Below are positions 5,993 through 14,429 of a DNA stretch of 24,012 nucleotides, piece after piece. Below the pieces are notes generated by a model. The model was given only the letters and a program-made list of their open reading frames with translations. It searched no databases and had not been told where the DNA came from. The translations under genes were made by a program, and so were the position numbers. The DNA is from CAYMYN01 sp964394665 (lineage in GTDB: Bacteria > Planctomycetota > UBA1135 > GCA-002686595), in the NCBI GenBank assembly GCA_964394665.1, contig CAYMYN010000049.1:1-24012 (forward strand), written 5' to 3'. Each line of letters begins with the position of its first letter. Positions within the stretch are counted from its first letter, which is position 1.

Positions 5993-7375
5993 TCAGGGGA
6001 GCCACACCATCTCGAGCCCGTTGCTCAAGTTGAAGCCGGTTCCGCAGGGGCCGGCGAGCGGGTCCCGATACCACCACTGGTAGCGGCGGGTGCTCCCCGG
6101 CTGCACCTGGGCGACCGGGGGGATCGGGATCGTCGTCTGGGCGGAGCCCGAGGCGTTCGCGATCCGCACCTGGATGCGCAGCAGCCCGCCGCCCGCGCAG
6201 CGCAGGCCGTCCCCGAAGGGCGTGCCCTGCCCGCCCGCGACCGCGTTCAGGCCCTGGAAGAAGAGGCCCGGCTGACCCGGGGTGCTCCCGCTCACCGAGA
6301 ACACGAGGTCGGCGGCCGAGTGCGAGGGCGAGCCGCTCGCGGCCAGGGCACAGCCGCCGGTGAAGTAGCTGTTGGCGCAACCGTGGCCGGGATCCCCGGG
6401 GTTGGCGCAGGGGCAGGGGGTTGCGCTGCCATCGCCCTCGCAGAACACCACGAAGGGGCTCTGACCGCATTGGCCCTGGAACACGCAATCGACCCACTCG
6501 GGGTGATCGATGAAGGGGTTGCGATTGCCCTGGAAGCCGAAGACGACCTCGTGGCGCGAGCGTTCGAAGTCGTCGGGAGGGTCCTGGGCATGCCACTCGA
6601 GGAGCACGGCGAGCATCCCCATGTAGGCGACGCTCTCGTTGTTCCCCGTGTTCGAGGCCGAGATCAAGGCCGGGTCGTCGGTCAGGACGAGGTCGGGCTC
6701 GTTCGCGCCGGTCGTGCCGTGCGTTCCGCCCTCGTAGCGCAGATCGAGGTAGAGCAGCGCGCGCGCGATGTCGCCGCGCCGGCCGATCCAGACCTCCCAG
6801 TCGCCGTTCGAGGCCAGGCCCGCGGTCCAGTTGGAGTTGCCCGGATAGGTGCCGGTCCCGCCACCCTGACCGTTGTTGAAATCGGTCGCACGCTCGGAGT
6901 GGGCGGGAGAACCGTTGCGATAGGGCTTGTTCCCGCGCGAGTTGTTGTACGTGGCGTTGCACAGGAACAACGCGTGGCAATCGGTGAACGGGTAGTTGGA
7001 GCTGCTGTCGTTCGGGAAGCCGTAGGAGATCGGCCAGGAGTGCTCGCGGTTGTACTCGCCGGTCCCGCCGCCTTGCTTGGGGTAGCTCGCGTTGCGATAG
7101 ACGTCGAGGATGCGCGTCGAATCGCCGGGGTCCTCCTGGGCGAGCTCGAGGATGTCCCAGGTGTCGGTGGCCGAGGATGTGTAAGGGAACCGCTGGTGGT
7201 CGCGGATGATCGCGTGCAGGCTCGTGCGCAGGCTCGCGGCGTCGCTCGCGTCGGCGGCGGCGTAGTAGCCGGGCGGCGCTTGGGCCGGAGCGAGGCCGAC
7301 GAGGAGCGCGGACCACGCGCAGAGGACGGTCAGGGCACGCAGGCGGCGCGCGACGGTGGGGCGGCTGGGAGGCAT
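5993..7375 (-). CDS. Secreted endonuclease I family nuclease with a Cys-rich C-terminal domain
   Basis: 460 residues from ATG 7375; a GTG at 7411 would add 12 residues. The N-terminus is a signal peptide: basic residues, a hydrophobic run at about 16-29, and APAQA as cleavage region. Residues 38-300 match endonuclease I (EndA/NucM/BsuB, His-Me finger): NREHSWPISYGFP (109-121), DCHALFL (132-138), NNSRGNKPY (about 144-152), GDIARALLYLDLRY (201-214) and GNRNPFIDHPEWVD (283-296). His112 is the likely general base, and the Asn of the RGN element (149) and His134 lie in the metal site. These enzymes cut DNA and RNA outside the cytoplasm, giving nutrients. From about 311 a second domain begins with FCEGDGSATPCPC and ends with WYRDPLAGPCGTGFNLSNGL. 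I recall this domain at the C-termini of many secreted planctomycete proteins; its role is unknown, possibly surface attachment or sorting. Confidence 0.92.
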   Translation of the reverse strand: MPPSRPTVARRLRALTVLCAWSALLVGLAPAQAPPGYYAAADASDAASLRTSLHAIIRDHQRFPYTSSATDTWDILELAQEDPGDSTRILDVYRNASYPKQGGGTGEYNREHSWPISYGFPNDSSSNYPFTDCHALFLCNATYNNSRGNKPYRNGSPAHSERATDFNNGQGGGTGTYPGNSNWTAGLASNGDWEVWIGRRGDIARALLYLDLRYEGGTHGTTGANEPDLVLTDDPALISASNTGNNESVAYMGMLAVLLEWHAQDPPDDFERSRHEVVFGFQGNRNPFIDHPEWVDCVFQGQCGQSPFVVFCEGDGSATPCPCANPGDPGHGCANSYFTGGCALAASGSPSHSAADLVFSVSGSTPGQPGLFFQGLNAVAGGQGTPFGDGLRCAGGGLLRIQVRIANASGSAQTTIPIPPVAQVQPGSTRRYQWWYRDPLAGPCGTGFNLSNGLEMVWLP

Positions 7376-7484
7376 GCGGGGGCGAGGGCCAGGGGCGCGA
7401 GGCCTTCCCACGGTGCCCGATGGGCCCGGCCGCGTCCACCCGCGGAACGGCGGCGCGGTGCCGAGGTGCCCGGAGCGGGCGACC

Positions 7485-8762
7485 TCAGGCCCCGGGCCCG
7501 GGCTCGCCCGCCCCCGGCAGCGGCCCTTCGGGGGGCAACTCTCGCCGTCGCACGCGCGGGTCGAGGGGCGAGAGCAACACGTAGGTCGCCACGCTCGCGG
7601 CGAAGTACAGCACCACCGTCGTGCACATCAGCACCGCGTACTCGTTGCCCGTCGCGTCCAGCAGCCGACCCCCGATCCACGGTCCCAGGATCCAGGCCAC
7701 GCCCCAGGCGGCACTGTTGAGGACGACCTGGGCCTCGCGCGTTCCGGGCGGCGAGGCCTCCATCATGAAGGTCTTGAGGATCGGGCTGGCGCTGTTCATC
7801 AACGCGCCACGCAGCAGGAAGGCGAAGACCGCGACCGGGTAGCTGGCGGTGAAGGCGAGCAACAGGAAGAACGGGATCGAAGCCAGCTCGACCGCCACCA
7901 TCGAGCGCACGAAGCCCAAGCGTCGTACGAGCAGCGGCGAGAGCAGGAACGCCAGGGTGGCGAGCAGTTGCCAGGCCGCGTTGAGGTCCCCCACCGCCGT
8001 CGGTCCGCGCTCGAATCGATCCTGGAAGTAGAGCCCGAGGAAGGGGATCACGAGCCCTGCCCCGAGGGCGACGACGGCCTGCGGAACGACGAAACGCGCC
8101 AGTAGGCCGCGGTGGCGCACCAAGGTGGGCAGGATGCGCAGCGCGCGTTCCTGCTCGGGCCGCGTCTCGCGGATCGCGGCGTAGAAGGGCACCGAGCACA
8201 GGGCGAGCAGGCCCGAACAGGAGAGCACCAGGCCCAACCCGAAGGCGGGGTCCTCGAAGTGCCTCGCCAGATGGTCCGCGACACGGCCGGAGACGAGGAA
8301 GCCCAGCACCATGGCGCCGGTGTGCACGGCCTCGGCCAGGCCGAACAGAGTCGAGCGCTCCTCGGTCTCCGAGTGCCGGTGCAGGAAGGGCGCGATCGCG
8401 ACGTAGTGCAGCCACCAGCACGCGCCGATCGCGACCTTGCAGACCTTCATGGCCAGGAGCGAATCGAGCCAGGGCAGCAGCGCGAGCCCCAGCGCCGTGC
8501 CGACCGAGGCCACGACCAGCAGGGGAGGCGTGCGCCAACGCGCGAGCAACAACGCGCCCGGCGCGGCGATCAGCACGTGGCCCCAGGCCTCGGCGGCCTG
8601 CACGTCGCCGATCTCGGCCTTGGTGTGACCGAGGCGATCGAGGTAGAGCTGCAGCAGCGCCCAGGGAATCGCCAGGGCGGCGCCCATCCAGGCCGAACCG
8701 AACAGGAAGAGCCGCGCCGCGGGGCGGATGCGGCGCAGATCGTCCAGGTAGCGGGAGGCCAC
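7485..8762 (-). CDS. Major facilitator superfamily transporter
   Basis: 425 residues if it starts at GTG 8762, which puts a short cytoplasmic leader (ASRYLDDLRRIRPAARL) before the first helix. The open frame extends to 9023, but that extra part is Arg/Pro-rich and unlike a membrane protein. About twelve hydrophobic segments are visible, in two sets of six around a charged loop (RETRPEQERALR, about residues 211-222). Helix 1 has LFLFGSAWMGAALAIPWALL and a late helix has VAWILGPWIGGRLLDATGNE, as in drug- and sugar-efflux type MFS proteins. A Pro/Gly-rich tail closes the protein. The substrate cannot be read from sequence. The nuclease gene follows on the same strand after a gap of 109 bases, so co-transcription is possible. 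A second, different MFS gene lies at 22504. Confidence 0.88.
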   Translation of the reverse strand: MASRYLDDLRRIRPAARLFLFGSAWMGAALAIPWALLQLYLDRLGHTKAEIGDVQAAEAWGHVLIAAPGALLLARWRTPPLLVVASVGTALGLALLPWLDSLLAMKVCKVAIGACWWLHYVAIAPFLHRHSETEERSTLFGLAEAVHTGAMVLGFLVSGRVADHLARHFEDPAFGLGLVLSCSGLLALCSVPFYAAIRETRPEQERALRILPTLVRHRGLLARFVVPQAVVALGAGLVIPFLGLYFQDRFERGPTAVGDLNAAWQLLATLAFLLSPLLVRRLGFVRSMVAVELASIPFFLLLAFTASYPVAVFAFLLRGALMNSASPILKTFMMEASPPGTREAQVVLNSAAWGVAWILGPWIGGRLLDATGNEYAVLMCTTVVLYFAASVATYVLLSPLDPRVRRRELPPEGPLPGAGEPGPGA

Positions 8763-9154
8763 GGGCGGACAGGGTAGGAGCGCGAAGGCGCCCCTCCCAT
8801 CCTCCCGCGGGTTCGGCGCGCGTTGCCACGGTCGAGACGGGCGGGTCTCGACCTGGAACCGGTGGCACGGCCACGCGACGAGCGCTCCACGCGGGCGTCC
8901 CGATCCGGCGCGCGGCACGGCCCGTGGATCGGGATCCGGGGCGGACGCCGCGACGAGCGCGACCCCGTGCCGCAGCATCCCCGGCGCACCAGGCTGGGAC
9001 AACGGCCGGAAGCGCGCCAGCACACGGAACCGTAGGGCCCAGGGATCGGGGAACGCGGGCTACGATGGTCCCCCGTGGCGCGCTCCGCTCTGCCGAGGAC
9101 GAGGAGTGCGCGGACGGTTCCCTCTCCCCCCCTGTTCACGGCCCCACGCATGGG
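8763..9154. other. 392-base divergent intergenic region
   Basis: It separates the minus-strand MFS gene from the plus-strand PSCyt1 gene. Open frames here are Arg/Pro-rich, with no domain. It contains the TACGAT promoter-like element at 9061 for the plus strand. On the minus strand, TACCCT lies seven bases before the GTG at 8762 and could be a -10 for a nearly leaderless transcript; this is weak. Nothing else stands out. Confidence 0.4.
9061..9066 (+). promoter_or_regulatory. Candidate -10 element of the PSCyt1-DUF1501 operon
   Basis: TACGAT in the context GCGGGCTACGAT, keeping TA at the start and AT at the end of TATAAT. No good -35 is seen 17 bases upstream. The same hexamer lies before the DUF493 gene on the other strand. 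Confidence 0.3.
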
Positions 9155-12100
9155 ATGAGGCGCATCTTCGCGCTGCTCTCGCTCAGCACGTTGGTCGTCG
9201 CGACCTTTGGTTCGACGGCCGTGGAAGGGGTGCGCGCGGAGGGACCCGCCGCGGGCATCCAACCGGCGCGGGACGAGGCCCAACGTCAAGCCGAACGGTT
9301 CTTCGAGGAACAGGTGCGGCCGCTGCTCGCGGCGCGCTGCTTCGACTGCCACGGCCCCGACCTCACGCACCCGCGCAGCGGCCTCGCGCTGGCCAGCCGC
9401 GAGCGACTCCTGCGCGGCGGGCACCGCGGTCCGTCGGTGGTACCCGGGCACCCCGACCAGAGCCTGCTCGTGCAGGCCGTGCGACGCGTCGACGAAGAGT
9501 GGGCCATGCCGCCGGACGAGCCCCTGAGCGCGTCCGAGGTCGCGATCCTCGAGCGCTGGGTGGCCCTCGGCGCGCCCTGGCCGGACGGGGTCGCGGGCGC
9601 CCATGGACCGGGTGAGGAGGCCCTGGCCCATTGGGCCTGGCAACCTCCGCGCAGGATCGATCCGCCCGACGTCGCGCGCGAGGACCTGGTACGCGAACCG
9701 ATCGACCGCTTCGTGTTGGCGCGTCTGGAGGCGGAGGGGCTCGAGCCCAACCCGCCGGCGTCCGACCGCGAGTTGGTGCGCCGGGTCCACGTGGACCTGC
9801 TCGGACTGCCCGCCCGCCACGAGGACGTCGAGCGCTACCTCGCCGACCCCGCGCCCGACAAGTGGGAGCGGCTGATCGACGAGCTGCTCGCGCGGCCGGA
9901 GTACGGCGAGCGCTGGGGTCGTCGTTGGCTCGACGTGGTGCGCTTCGCGCAGACGAACGGATACGAGCGCGACACCGAGAAGCCGCGCGCCGGCGGATAC
10001 CGCGACTACGTCATCCGCGCCTTCGAGCAAGACAAGCCCTACGACCGATTCCTGCTCGAACAACTCGCGGGAGACGAGCTCGAGCCGCGCACGCGCGATT
10101 CGCTCGCGGCCACGGGCTTCTACCGCCTGGGATCCTGGGACAGCGAGCCCGACGATCGCCTGCAGGCCGAGATGGACGAGCTCGACGACATCCTCGCGAC
10201 GATCGGCGAGGGGTTGCTCGGCGTGACCATCGGCTGCGCGCGCTGCCACGACCACCTGACCGACCCGATCCTGCAGGAGGACTACTACCGCCTGCTCGCC
10301 TTCGTGCGCAACGTGCAGCGCTGGTCGCGGCCCAAGTTCGCGCTGGACTCGAAGACCCTGCACGCCTGGGATCCCTCCCCCGAGGATCTCGAGCGCTGGG
10401 AGCGGGACCGCACCCACACGATCGCGGAGCGACGGGTCGAGTACGACCGACGCCTGGCCGCGGCGCGCACGCGCATGTTCGAGGGCCTGCTGGCCGAGGC
10501 CGCGGCCGTCCCGGCGAGCGCCGGATCCAGCGAGGCGAGCGCCCACCCCGTCGAGGCCGCGGCGCGCCCGGCCTCCGCCGAGGAACCCAGCAACGACCAG
10601 GTCCTGGACGCGCTCGACGCGGCCCAACGTCTGCGGCTCTACCTGCTGCAACGCGAGGCCGAGATGCTCGAGCATTCCTTCGAGGGCGACCTCGACTGGC
10701 TGCTCGTCGTCGGCGAACGCGACGAGGGCCAACCCACGCACGTGCTCGCGCGCGGCAACGTGCACGCGCCGCTCGCGGCCGTCGAGCCGGGCTTCCCCCC
10801 CATCCTGTGCGCGGAGGGCGTCGAGCCCGAGCCGTGGATCGCCCCCGCGCGCGCCGAGCGTCCGCACGCCGGGAGACGCTTGGCGCTGGCCGAGTGGATC
10901 GCCAGCCCCGAACACCCCACCACGGCGCGCGTGATGGCCAACCGCATCTGGCAGGGCCACTTCGGCCGCGGGCTGGCGCCGACGCCCAACGACCTCGGCT
11001 CGACCGGTGAGCCGCCGACGCACCCCGAGTTGCTCGATTGGCTGGCGCGCGAGTTCGTCGAGGGCGGCTGGAGCGTGAAGGCCCTGCACCGGCGCATCCT
11101 GCGCTCGTACACCTATCGCATGTCCTCGCGGGCGGCGAACGCCGACGCGCTCGAGCGCGATCCGGCCAACCACCTGCTCTGGCGCCAGGAGCTGCGGCGC
11201 CTCGACGCCGAGGCCCTGCGCGACGCGTTGTTGGCGGTCAGCGGCGATCTCGTCCCGGCCCGCGGCGGCCGAGGTTTCTTTCCGCGCCTCGCGCGGGAGG
11301 TCCTGGCCGGTGCCTCCAAGCCCGGTGAGGGCTGGGAACTCTCGCCCGAGGACGATCTACGCCGGCGCTCGGTGTACACCTTCGTCAAGCGCGGCATGGC
11401 GCCCCCGCTGCTCGAGGCCTTCGACCTGGCGAGTCCCAACGCGTCGATCGGCCGGCGTCCCGTCACGACCACCGCCACCCAGGCCCTCGCCCTGCTCAAC
11501 GACGAGTTCGTCGACGAGCGCGCCCGCTCGCTCGCCGAACGTGTCTGGTCCAGCGTCTCGGACGCGGATCCCGGCGCCGCGGCGGCGGAGCGCGTTCGCG
11601 CGTTGTGGCGGCGCGTGCTCGCGCGCGAACCCGCGCCGGCCGAGCTCGAACTCGCCCTCGAGCACCTCGAGCGCCAGGAGGAGCTCGCCCGCGGACTCGT
11701 GCCCGCGCTGCGCATCGACTCCGCCTTCCCTCCGCGCCTCCAAGTCGACTTCCTCGAGTCCGCCCCCGATTCCGCCTTCCTACGCGTGCCCGCCGGCGAC
11801 TGGCGCGTCCTGCGCGGACGCTGGGGCAACGAGTACAACGATACGCGCGAGGTCGATCCGGCCATCGGCCCCGTGGCCCTCCCGCCCCTGCCGGAGTTCG
11901 CCGACGCCCTCGTGCGGCTGCGGATCCGACTCGACGAGGGCTGTGAGCTCGCCGGCGTGCTGCTGCGGGCCTCCGAGCGGGACGGCGAGCCCGTCGGACT
12001 CGAGCTCGTGCTCGACGCCGCGCTGGGCGAATGGCGCCTGGTCGAGTTGCTCGGTCCGGGCCTCGCGCCGCGCGTGCTCGCCGACGCGCCGCTCGACTTC

Positions 12101-12385
12101 ACCGTCGATCGGACCTTCGAACTGGTGCTCGAGCTGCGCGGCGCGTACCTCGGCGTGCGCCGCGAGGGGCAGACGTCGCTCGAGTCCGCGCGGCTCGGGA
12201 ACCTGGACGCGGGGGCCCTGGGCCTGCGTGCCCTGGGCGGAGCCCTGGTCGTCGAGGGCCTGTCCGTGCGCACCGCCGCCGGCGAGCTGAAGCTGGGCCC
12301 CGAGCCGATCGACGCGCGCCGCGTGGCCTTCGAGTCGCTGGCCCTCGCGCTCCTCAACGCGAACGAGTTCGTCTACGTCGACTGA
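9155..12385 (+). CDS. PSCyt1/DUF1549/DUF1553 planctomycete protein with an inserted C-terminal domain
   Basis: 1076 residues from ATG 9155, which starts a signal peptide (MRRIFALLSLSTLVVATFGS). PSCyt1, a c-type haem domain, carries RCFDCHG with Cys62, Cys65 and His66. DUF1549 (about 175-390) has IDRFVLARLEAEGL, a GRRWLDVVRFAQTNGYERD segment, and a second CxxCH (Cys361, Cys364, His365) in GCARCHDHLTDP. A linker with HVLARGNVHAPLAAVEPGFP leads to DUF1553 (from about 573): ANRIWQGHFGRGLAPTPNDL and TTATQALALLNDEFVDERAR. About 200 residues (855-1052), rich in beta strands and Leu/Glu/Arg, then interrupt the family's usual ending, which resumes as LALALLNANEFVYVD. The family is exported and thought to act at the cell envelope; recent ideas link it to polysaccharide breakdown, unproven. 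The stop overlaps the DUF1501 start (TGATG), so the two are coupled. Confidence 0.95.
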   Translation: MRRIFALLSLSTLVVATFGSTAVEGVRAEGPAAGIQPARDEAQRQAERFFEEQVRPLLAARCFDCHGPDLTHPRSGLALASRERLLRGGHRGPSVVPGHPDQSLLVQAVRRVDEEWAMPPDEPLSASEVAILERWVALGAPWPDGVAGAHGPGEEALAHWAWQPPRRIDPPDVAREDLVREPIDRFVLARLEAEGLEPNPPASDRELVRRVHVDLLGLPARHEDVERYLADPAPDKWERLIDELLARPEYGERWGRRWLDVVRFAQTNGYERDTEKPRAGGYRDYVIRAFEQDKPYDRFLLEQLAGDELEPRTRDSLAATGFYRLGSWDSEPDDRLQAEMDELDDILATIGEGLLGVTIGCARCHDHLTDPILQEDYYRLLAFVRNVQRWSRPKFALDSKTLHAWDPSPEDLERWERDRTHTIAERRVEYDRRLAAARTRMFEGLLAEAAAVPASAGSSEASAHPVEAAARPASAEEPSNDQVLDALDAAQRLRLYLLQREAEMLEHSFEGDLDWLLVVGERDEGQPTHVLARGNVHAPLAAVEPGFPPILCAEGVEPEPWIAPARAERPHAGRRLALAEWIASPEHPTTARVMANRIWQGHFGRGLAPTPNDLGSTGEPPTHPELLDWLAREFVEGGWSVKALHRRILRSYTYRMSSRAANADALERDPANHLLWRQELRRLDAEALRDALLAVSGDLVPARGGRGFFPRLAREVLAGASKPGEGWELSPEDDLRRRSVYTFVKRGMAPPLLEAFDLASPNASIGRRPVTTTATQALALLNDEFVDERARSLAERVWSSVSDADPGAAAAERVRALWRRVLAREPAPAELELALEHLERQEELARGLVPALRIDSAFPPRLQVDFLESAPDSAFLRVPAGDWRVLRGRWGNEYNDTREVDPAIGPVALPPLPEFADALVRLRIRLDEGCELAGVLLRASERDGEPVGLELVLDAALGEWRLVELLGPGLAPRVLADAPLDFTVDRTFELVLELRGAYLGVRREGQTSLESARLGNLDAGALGLRALGGALVVEGLSVRTAAGELKLGPEPIDARRVAFESLALALLNANEFVYVD

Positions 12386-13887
12386 TGCCTCCCGCCCGAC
12401 CCGACCCCGCCTCCGGCTCCAGCGGCCCCAGCCGACGCCAGTTCCTGGCCGAGGCGGGCGCGGGTCTCCTGGGGCTCCCGCTCTTCCCGGCGCTCCTGCG
12501 CTCGGCGCTGGACGACCCGAGCGGCGGCGCCGGCCCGCTCGCGCCGCGCGCCCCGCACCGTGTGCCGCGCGCCAAGAACGTGATCTTCCTGTTCATGTTC
12601 GGCGGGCCGTCGCAGATGGACCTGTTCGACTACAAGCCCGAGTTGCAGAAACACGACGGCCAGACGGTCCAGAACGAACGGCGCCGCAACCAGGTCTCCA
12701 CCGCGCGGCTGCTCGGTTCACGGCGCACGTTCCGCCGCTTCGGAGAGACCGGCCAGTGGTGCTCGGACGCCTTCCGCCACCTCCCGGCGCACATGGACAA
12801 GCTGGCGGTGGTGAAGAGCCTCTACACCGACTCCTTCGCCCACGGATCGGCCGTCTTGCAGCTCAACAGCGGCCAGACCCTGCAGGGCCATCCGGCCCTC
12901 GGCGCGTGGGTCACCTACGGGTTGGGTACGCCCAACCGCAATCTTCCGGGCTTCGTCGTGATGCACGACCCGCGCGGAGGACCGATCTCGGGACCGGCGA
13001 ACTGGACCAGCGGCTACATGCCGGCGGCCTACCAGGGCACGCTGTTCCGCTCGACCGGGGATCCGGTGCTGCATCTCGCGGCGGCCCCGATGTCCGCGCG
13101 CGCGGGCCTGACGCGCGAGATGCAACGGGAGCAGGTCGAGCTCGTGCGGCGCCTGGGCGAGCTGCACGCCGCGCGGCGCCCCGAGCGCTCGGAGCTGGCC
13201 GCACGCATCGCGAGCTACGAGCTCGCCTTCCAGATGCAGGAGAGCGCCCCCGAGGCCCTCGACCTCGCCCAGGAAGACCGTCCGACCCAGGAGATGTACG
13301 GCATCCACGACCCGGCCCCGGACCACCCGCTGGCGGTCGGGCCCAGCCCCTTCGGGCGCCAGTGCCTGATCGCGCGGCGCCTGATCGAGCGCGGCGTGCG
13401 CTTCGTGCAGATCTACCACGGCGGCGGGCACCAGCAGCAGACCTGGGACGCGCACCACGGCGTCGAGGAGAACCTCGCCATCCACTGCCCCGAGGTCGAC
13501 CGTCCGATCTCCGGGTTGTTGGCCGATCTCGAGCGTCGCGGGCTCCTGGAGGAGACCCTGGTGATCTGGGGCGGCGAGTTCGGCCGGCAGCCGGTCAGCC
13601 AGCAAGAGGGCGACGACCAGATCGCCAGCGATGGCGGCCGCGACCACAATCCCAAAGCCTTCACGATGTGGTTGGCCGGTGCGGGCATTCGCCCGGGCAG
13701 CTACGGCGAGACCGATGAGCTCGGTGAATCGGCCGCCGTGGACCGCCACCACGTGCGCGACCTACACGCCACGATCCTCCACCTCCTGGGCCTCGACCAC
13801 CATGCGCTCAGCTACCGCCACGGCGGGCTCGACCGCAAACTCACGGGCGTCGTCGAGCCCAAGCTGATCCGCGGCATCCTCGCCTGA
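12385..13887 (+). CDS. DUF1501 family protein, Tat-exported
   Basis: 500 residues. ATG 12385 overlaps the previous stop by one base. The leader has the twin-arginine pattern SRRQFLAEAGAGLLGLPLF (about residues 16-34), so export of a folded protein by Tat is expected. The DUF1501 core begins with AKNVIFLFMFGGPSQMDLFD (64-83), in which Gly-Gly-Pro-Ser and Asp are family-typical. It continues through CSDAFRHLPAHMDKLAVVKS, GFVVMHDPRGGP, IYHGGGHQQQTWDAHHG and VIWGGEFGRQP to GGRDHNPKAFTMWLAGAGI. These Asp and His motifs resemble the alkaline phosphatase/sulfatase superfamily metal site, which DUF1501 is thought to share; no catalytic activity is established. It is the standard partner of the PSCyt1 gene before it. 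The length is normal and no damage is seen. Confidence 0.96.
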   Translation: MPPARPDPASGSSGPSRRQFLAEAGAGLLGLPLFPALLRSALDDPSGGAGPLAPRAPHRVPRAKNVIFLFMFGGPSQMDLFDYKPELQKHDGQTVQNERRRNQVSTARLLGSRRTFRRFGETGQWCSDAFRHLPAHMDKLAVVKSLYTDSFAHGSAVLQLNSGQTLQGHPALGAWVTYGLGTPNRNLPGFVVMHDPRGGPISGPANWTSGYMPAAYQGTLFRSTGDPVLHLAAAPMSARAGLTREMQREQVELVRRLGELHAARRPERSELAARIASYELAFQMQESAPEALDLAQEDRPTQEMYGIHDPAPDHPLAVGPSPFGRQCLIARRLIERGVRFVQIYHGGGHQQQTWDAHHGVEENLAIHCPEVDRPISGLLADLERRGLLEETLVIWGGEFGRQPVSQQEGDDQIASDGGRDHNPKAFTMWLAGAGIRPGSYGETDELGESAAVDRHHVRDLHATILHLLGLDHHALSYRHGGLDRKLTGVVEPKLIRGILA

Positions 13888-13899
13888 CGGTCGAGGCAT

Positions 13900-13925
13900 C
13901 AGCGGGGGGACGTGCCCCCACGCTG
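13900..13925. terminator. Hairpin between convergent DUF1501 and DUF493 genes
   Basis: CAGCGGGGGG-type arm 13900-13909 pairs with 13915-13925 (CCCCC, a one-base bulge, CGCTG) around the loop ACGTG. It fills the 39-base gap between the two stops and could stop transcription from both sides. No T run on either strand. Confidence 0.6.
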
Positions 13926-13926
13926 G

Positions 13927-14229
13927 TCACAGCACGAAACGCGTGCCCTCGAGGTCGCAGACGCGGCGGTAGAGGGACTCGACCTCGTCGAAGGTCGCGT
14001 GGAAGACCTCGAAGTGGTAGGCCGCGTACTTGCCGCCCTTGCTCGGGCGGGTGCTCTGGCGGCGCACGCTGGCGGCCCCGACCACGTCCTCGACGGTCGA
14101 CACCAGGCGCGCGTGGTAGGAGGGCGAGGAGTCGCCCACGAAGCTGTAGGAGACGACCGCGGGCAGCCGCATCTCCCGCTCGACGGCCTCGGGGTTCTTG
14201 AACACGGACTTGCGGTCGGGGCGATCCAT
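13927..14229 (-). CDS. DUF493 family protein (YbeD-like)
   Basis: 100 residues from ATG 14229 (MDRPDRKSVFKNPEAVE); an ATG at 14253 would add eight residues (MPAQRPPS). Neither has a clear ribosome binding site. The family pattern is present: the first strand LPAVVSYSFVGD (about 23-34), then a helix with SPSYHARLVSTVEDVVG, the strand QSTRPSKGGKYAAYHFEVF and a final helix FDEVESLYRRVCDLEGTRFVL. This ferredoxin/ACT-like fold of about 90-100 residues is widespread, and E. coli YbeD is the known structure. It is a small cytoplasmic protein with no firmly established function, sometimes found next to lipoate genes; that context is absent here. It stands alone with its own promoter-like element. Confidence 0.85.
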   Translation of the reverse strand: MDRPDRKSVFKNPEAVEREMRLPAVVSYSFVGDSSPSYHARLVSTVEDVVGAASVRRQSTRPSKGGKYAAYHFEVFHATFDEVESLYRRVCDLEGTRFVL

Positions 14230-14264
14230 GGATGGAGGACGCTGGGCGGGCATCCCCAATCTTC

Positions 14265-14270
14265 ATCGTA
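14265..14270 (-). promoter_or_regulatory. Candidate extended -10 of the DUF493 gene
   Basis: On the minus strand the sequence reads GGTGTACGATGAAG: TACGAT preceded by TG one base earlier, an extended -10. A start site near 14258 would leave a leader of about 29 bases to the ATG at 14229, which favours that start over 14253. Confidence 0.4.
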
Positions 14271-14429
14271 CACCCGGTTCCGGCCGGCCAGAGGGGAACT
14301 TCGGACGGCTGGGGCGTGCGCGGGCGAGGGAACTCGTCGCCCCGGATCGCGACAAGCTCCGCTGCACACCGGATGGGGCGTCTCAGCCCACCGGGCCCAT
14401 GGATCAGGTGGGCCCCGCCGCCGGTGAAC

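Noticed and set aside
5861..7720. A 619-codon plus-strand frame opposite the nuclease
   Set aside because: The minus strand encodes a complete endonuclease I domain with signal peptide; the plus product is a low-complexity shadow.
8570..11173. An 867-codon minus-strand frame opposite the PSCyt1 gene
   Set aside because: The plus strand carries the haem motifs and DUF1549/DUF1553; the antisense product has no recognisable domain.
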